Shown in pieces: positions 8,805 to 8,965 of a stretch of 8,965 bases of DNA. The notes below the pieces were generated by a model, which did not search any database, had not been told where the DNA came from, and worked only from the letters and a program-made list of their open reading frames with translations. Source of the DNA: Eggerthellaceae bacterium (lineage in GTDB: Bacteria; Actinomycetota; Coriobacteriia; Coriobacteriales; Eggerthellaceae); assembly GCA_900754495.1 (NCBI GenBank), contig CAAEDC010000017.1:1-8965 (forward strand), written 5' to 3'. The position numbers and the translations under genes are program-made. Position 1 is the stretch's first letter, and each line of letters starts with the position of its first letter.

Positions 8805-8965
8805 TTAGTCCATTACGCTTTCCAGCAAGCTTTCGGCTATTTCCCATTCGCTTTGGAATCCGAGATTCAGGTGAAAGACATTTTTCGGCTCTTCGGTGGT
8901 TTCTGTGGGAGAGATTCCGGCATAGGCCCAGCTCAGCGGGCGAAAACAACGATCTGGAACTGAAA
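8805..8965 (-). CDS. possible 3' end of a convergent gene, unrecognised (partial)
   Basis: Reading the minus strand inward from the right edge, 52 codons (8963 down to 8808) end at a TAA (8807-8805). The translation looks protein-like: a stretch with ETTEEPKNVFHLNLGF (residues 21-36 of the visible part) and an amphipathic, acidic last helix EWEIAESLLESVMD. The overlapping + strand frames give arginine- and serine-rich products typical of antisense translation. No start is visible because the gene would begin outside the window, and the family is not recognised. A gene converging on the polysaccharide unit, with the terminator between them, is a sensible layout. The evidence is amino-acid composition only. 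Confidence 0.4.
   Translation of the reverse strand, partial: SVPDRCFRPLSWAYAGISPTETTEEPKNVFHLNLGFQSEWEIAESLLESVMD

Noticed and set aside
8646..8963. A 105-codon + strand frame from TTG at 8646
   Set aside because: It starts inside the T-run of the terminator with no ribosome-binding site, and it overlaps two other open frames; the product has no recognisable features.

Overview
This window looks like the interior and right-hand end of a cell-surface polysaccharide (capsule, O-antigen-like or wall glycan) gene cluster. The core genes are GC-rich with strongly G/C-ending codons. The RmlB sequence has features I associate with Actinomycetota of the Bifidobacterium/Coriobacteriia type, such as an AAESHNDNS stretch in place of the more common AAESHVDRS, followed by an [12 protein letters not shown]-terminus. 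My best guess is a high-GC actinobacterium, perhaps Coriobacteriia. This is a guess from sequence feel, not from a search.

Layout, left to right, all on the + strand except the last partial gene. Bases 1-43 hold what may be the end of a GC-rich gene. Bases 53-325 hold a low-GC, probably 5'-truncated reading frame that overlaps by one base the start of a Wzx/MOP-type flippase (325-1788). The flippase gene is a composition mosaic: its first ~290 codons are AT-richer, then codon use switches sharply near base 1200 to the GC-rich style of all downstream genes. After an 85-base gap comes a tight run: a DegT/VioA-like sugar aminotransferase (1874-3007), a stand-alone ATP-grasp ligase (3004-4215), and a 777-residue fusion of a second ATP-grasp ligase with an ornithine cyclodeaminase/mu-crystallin-type dehydrogenase (4215-6548). 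Then follow rmlA (6586-7497) and rmlB (7530-8534). A strong intrinsic terminator (8606-8647) ends the unit. Beyond it the DNA is again AT-richer, and what looks like the 3' end of a convergent minus-strand gene enters from the right edge.

How the genes may work together: RmlA and RmlB convert glucose-1-phosphate to dTDP-4-keto-6-deoxyglucose. The aminotransferase can convert that to a dTDP-4-amino-4,6-dideoxy sugar (rmlC and rmlD, needed for rhamnose, are not in the window). The two ATP-grasp enzymes are suited to forming an amide between a carboxylate and that amine. The cyclodeaminase-like domain, covalently attached to one of them, could make or modify the amino acid being attached. The inferred product is a nucleotide sugar whose amine carries an amino-acid-derived or opine-like group, later polymerised and exported by the flippase. 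The ATP-grasp/cyclodeaminase fusion and its setting are the most interesting content of the window. No glycosyltransferase, polymerase, tRNA, rRNA, CRISPR array or intact mobile element was seen.
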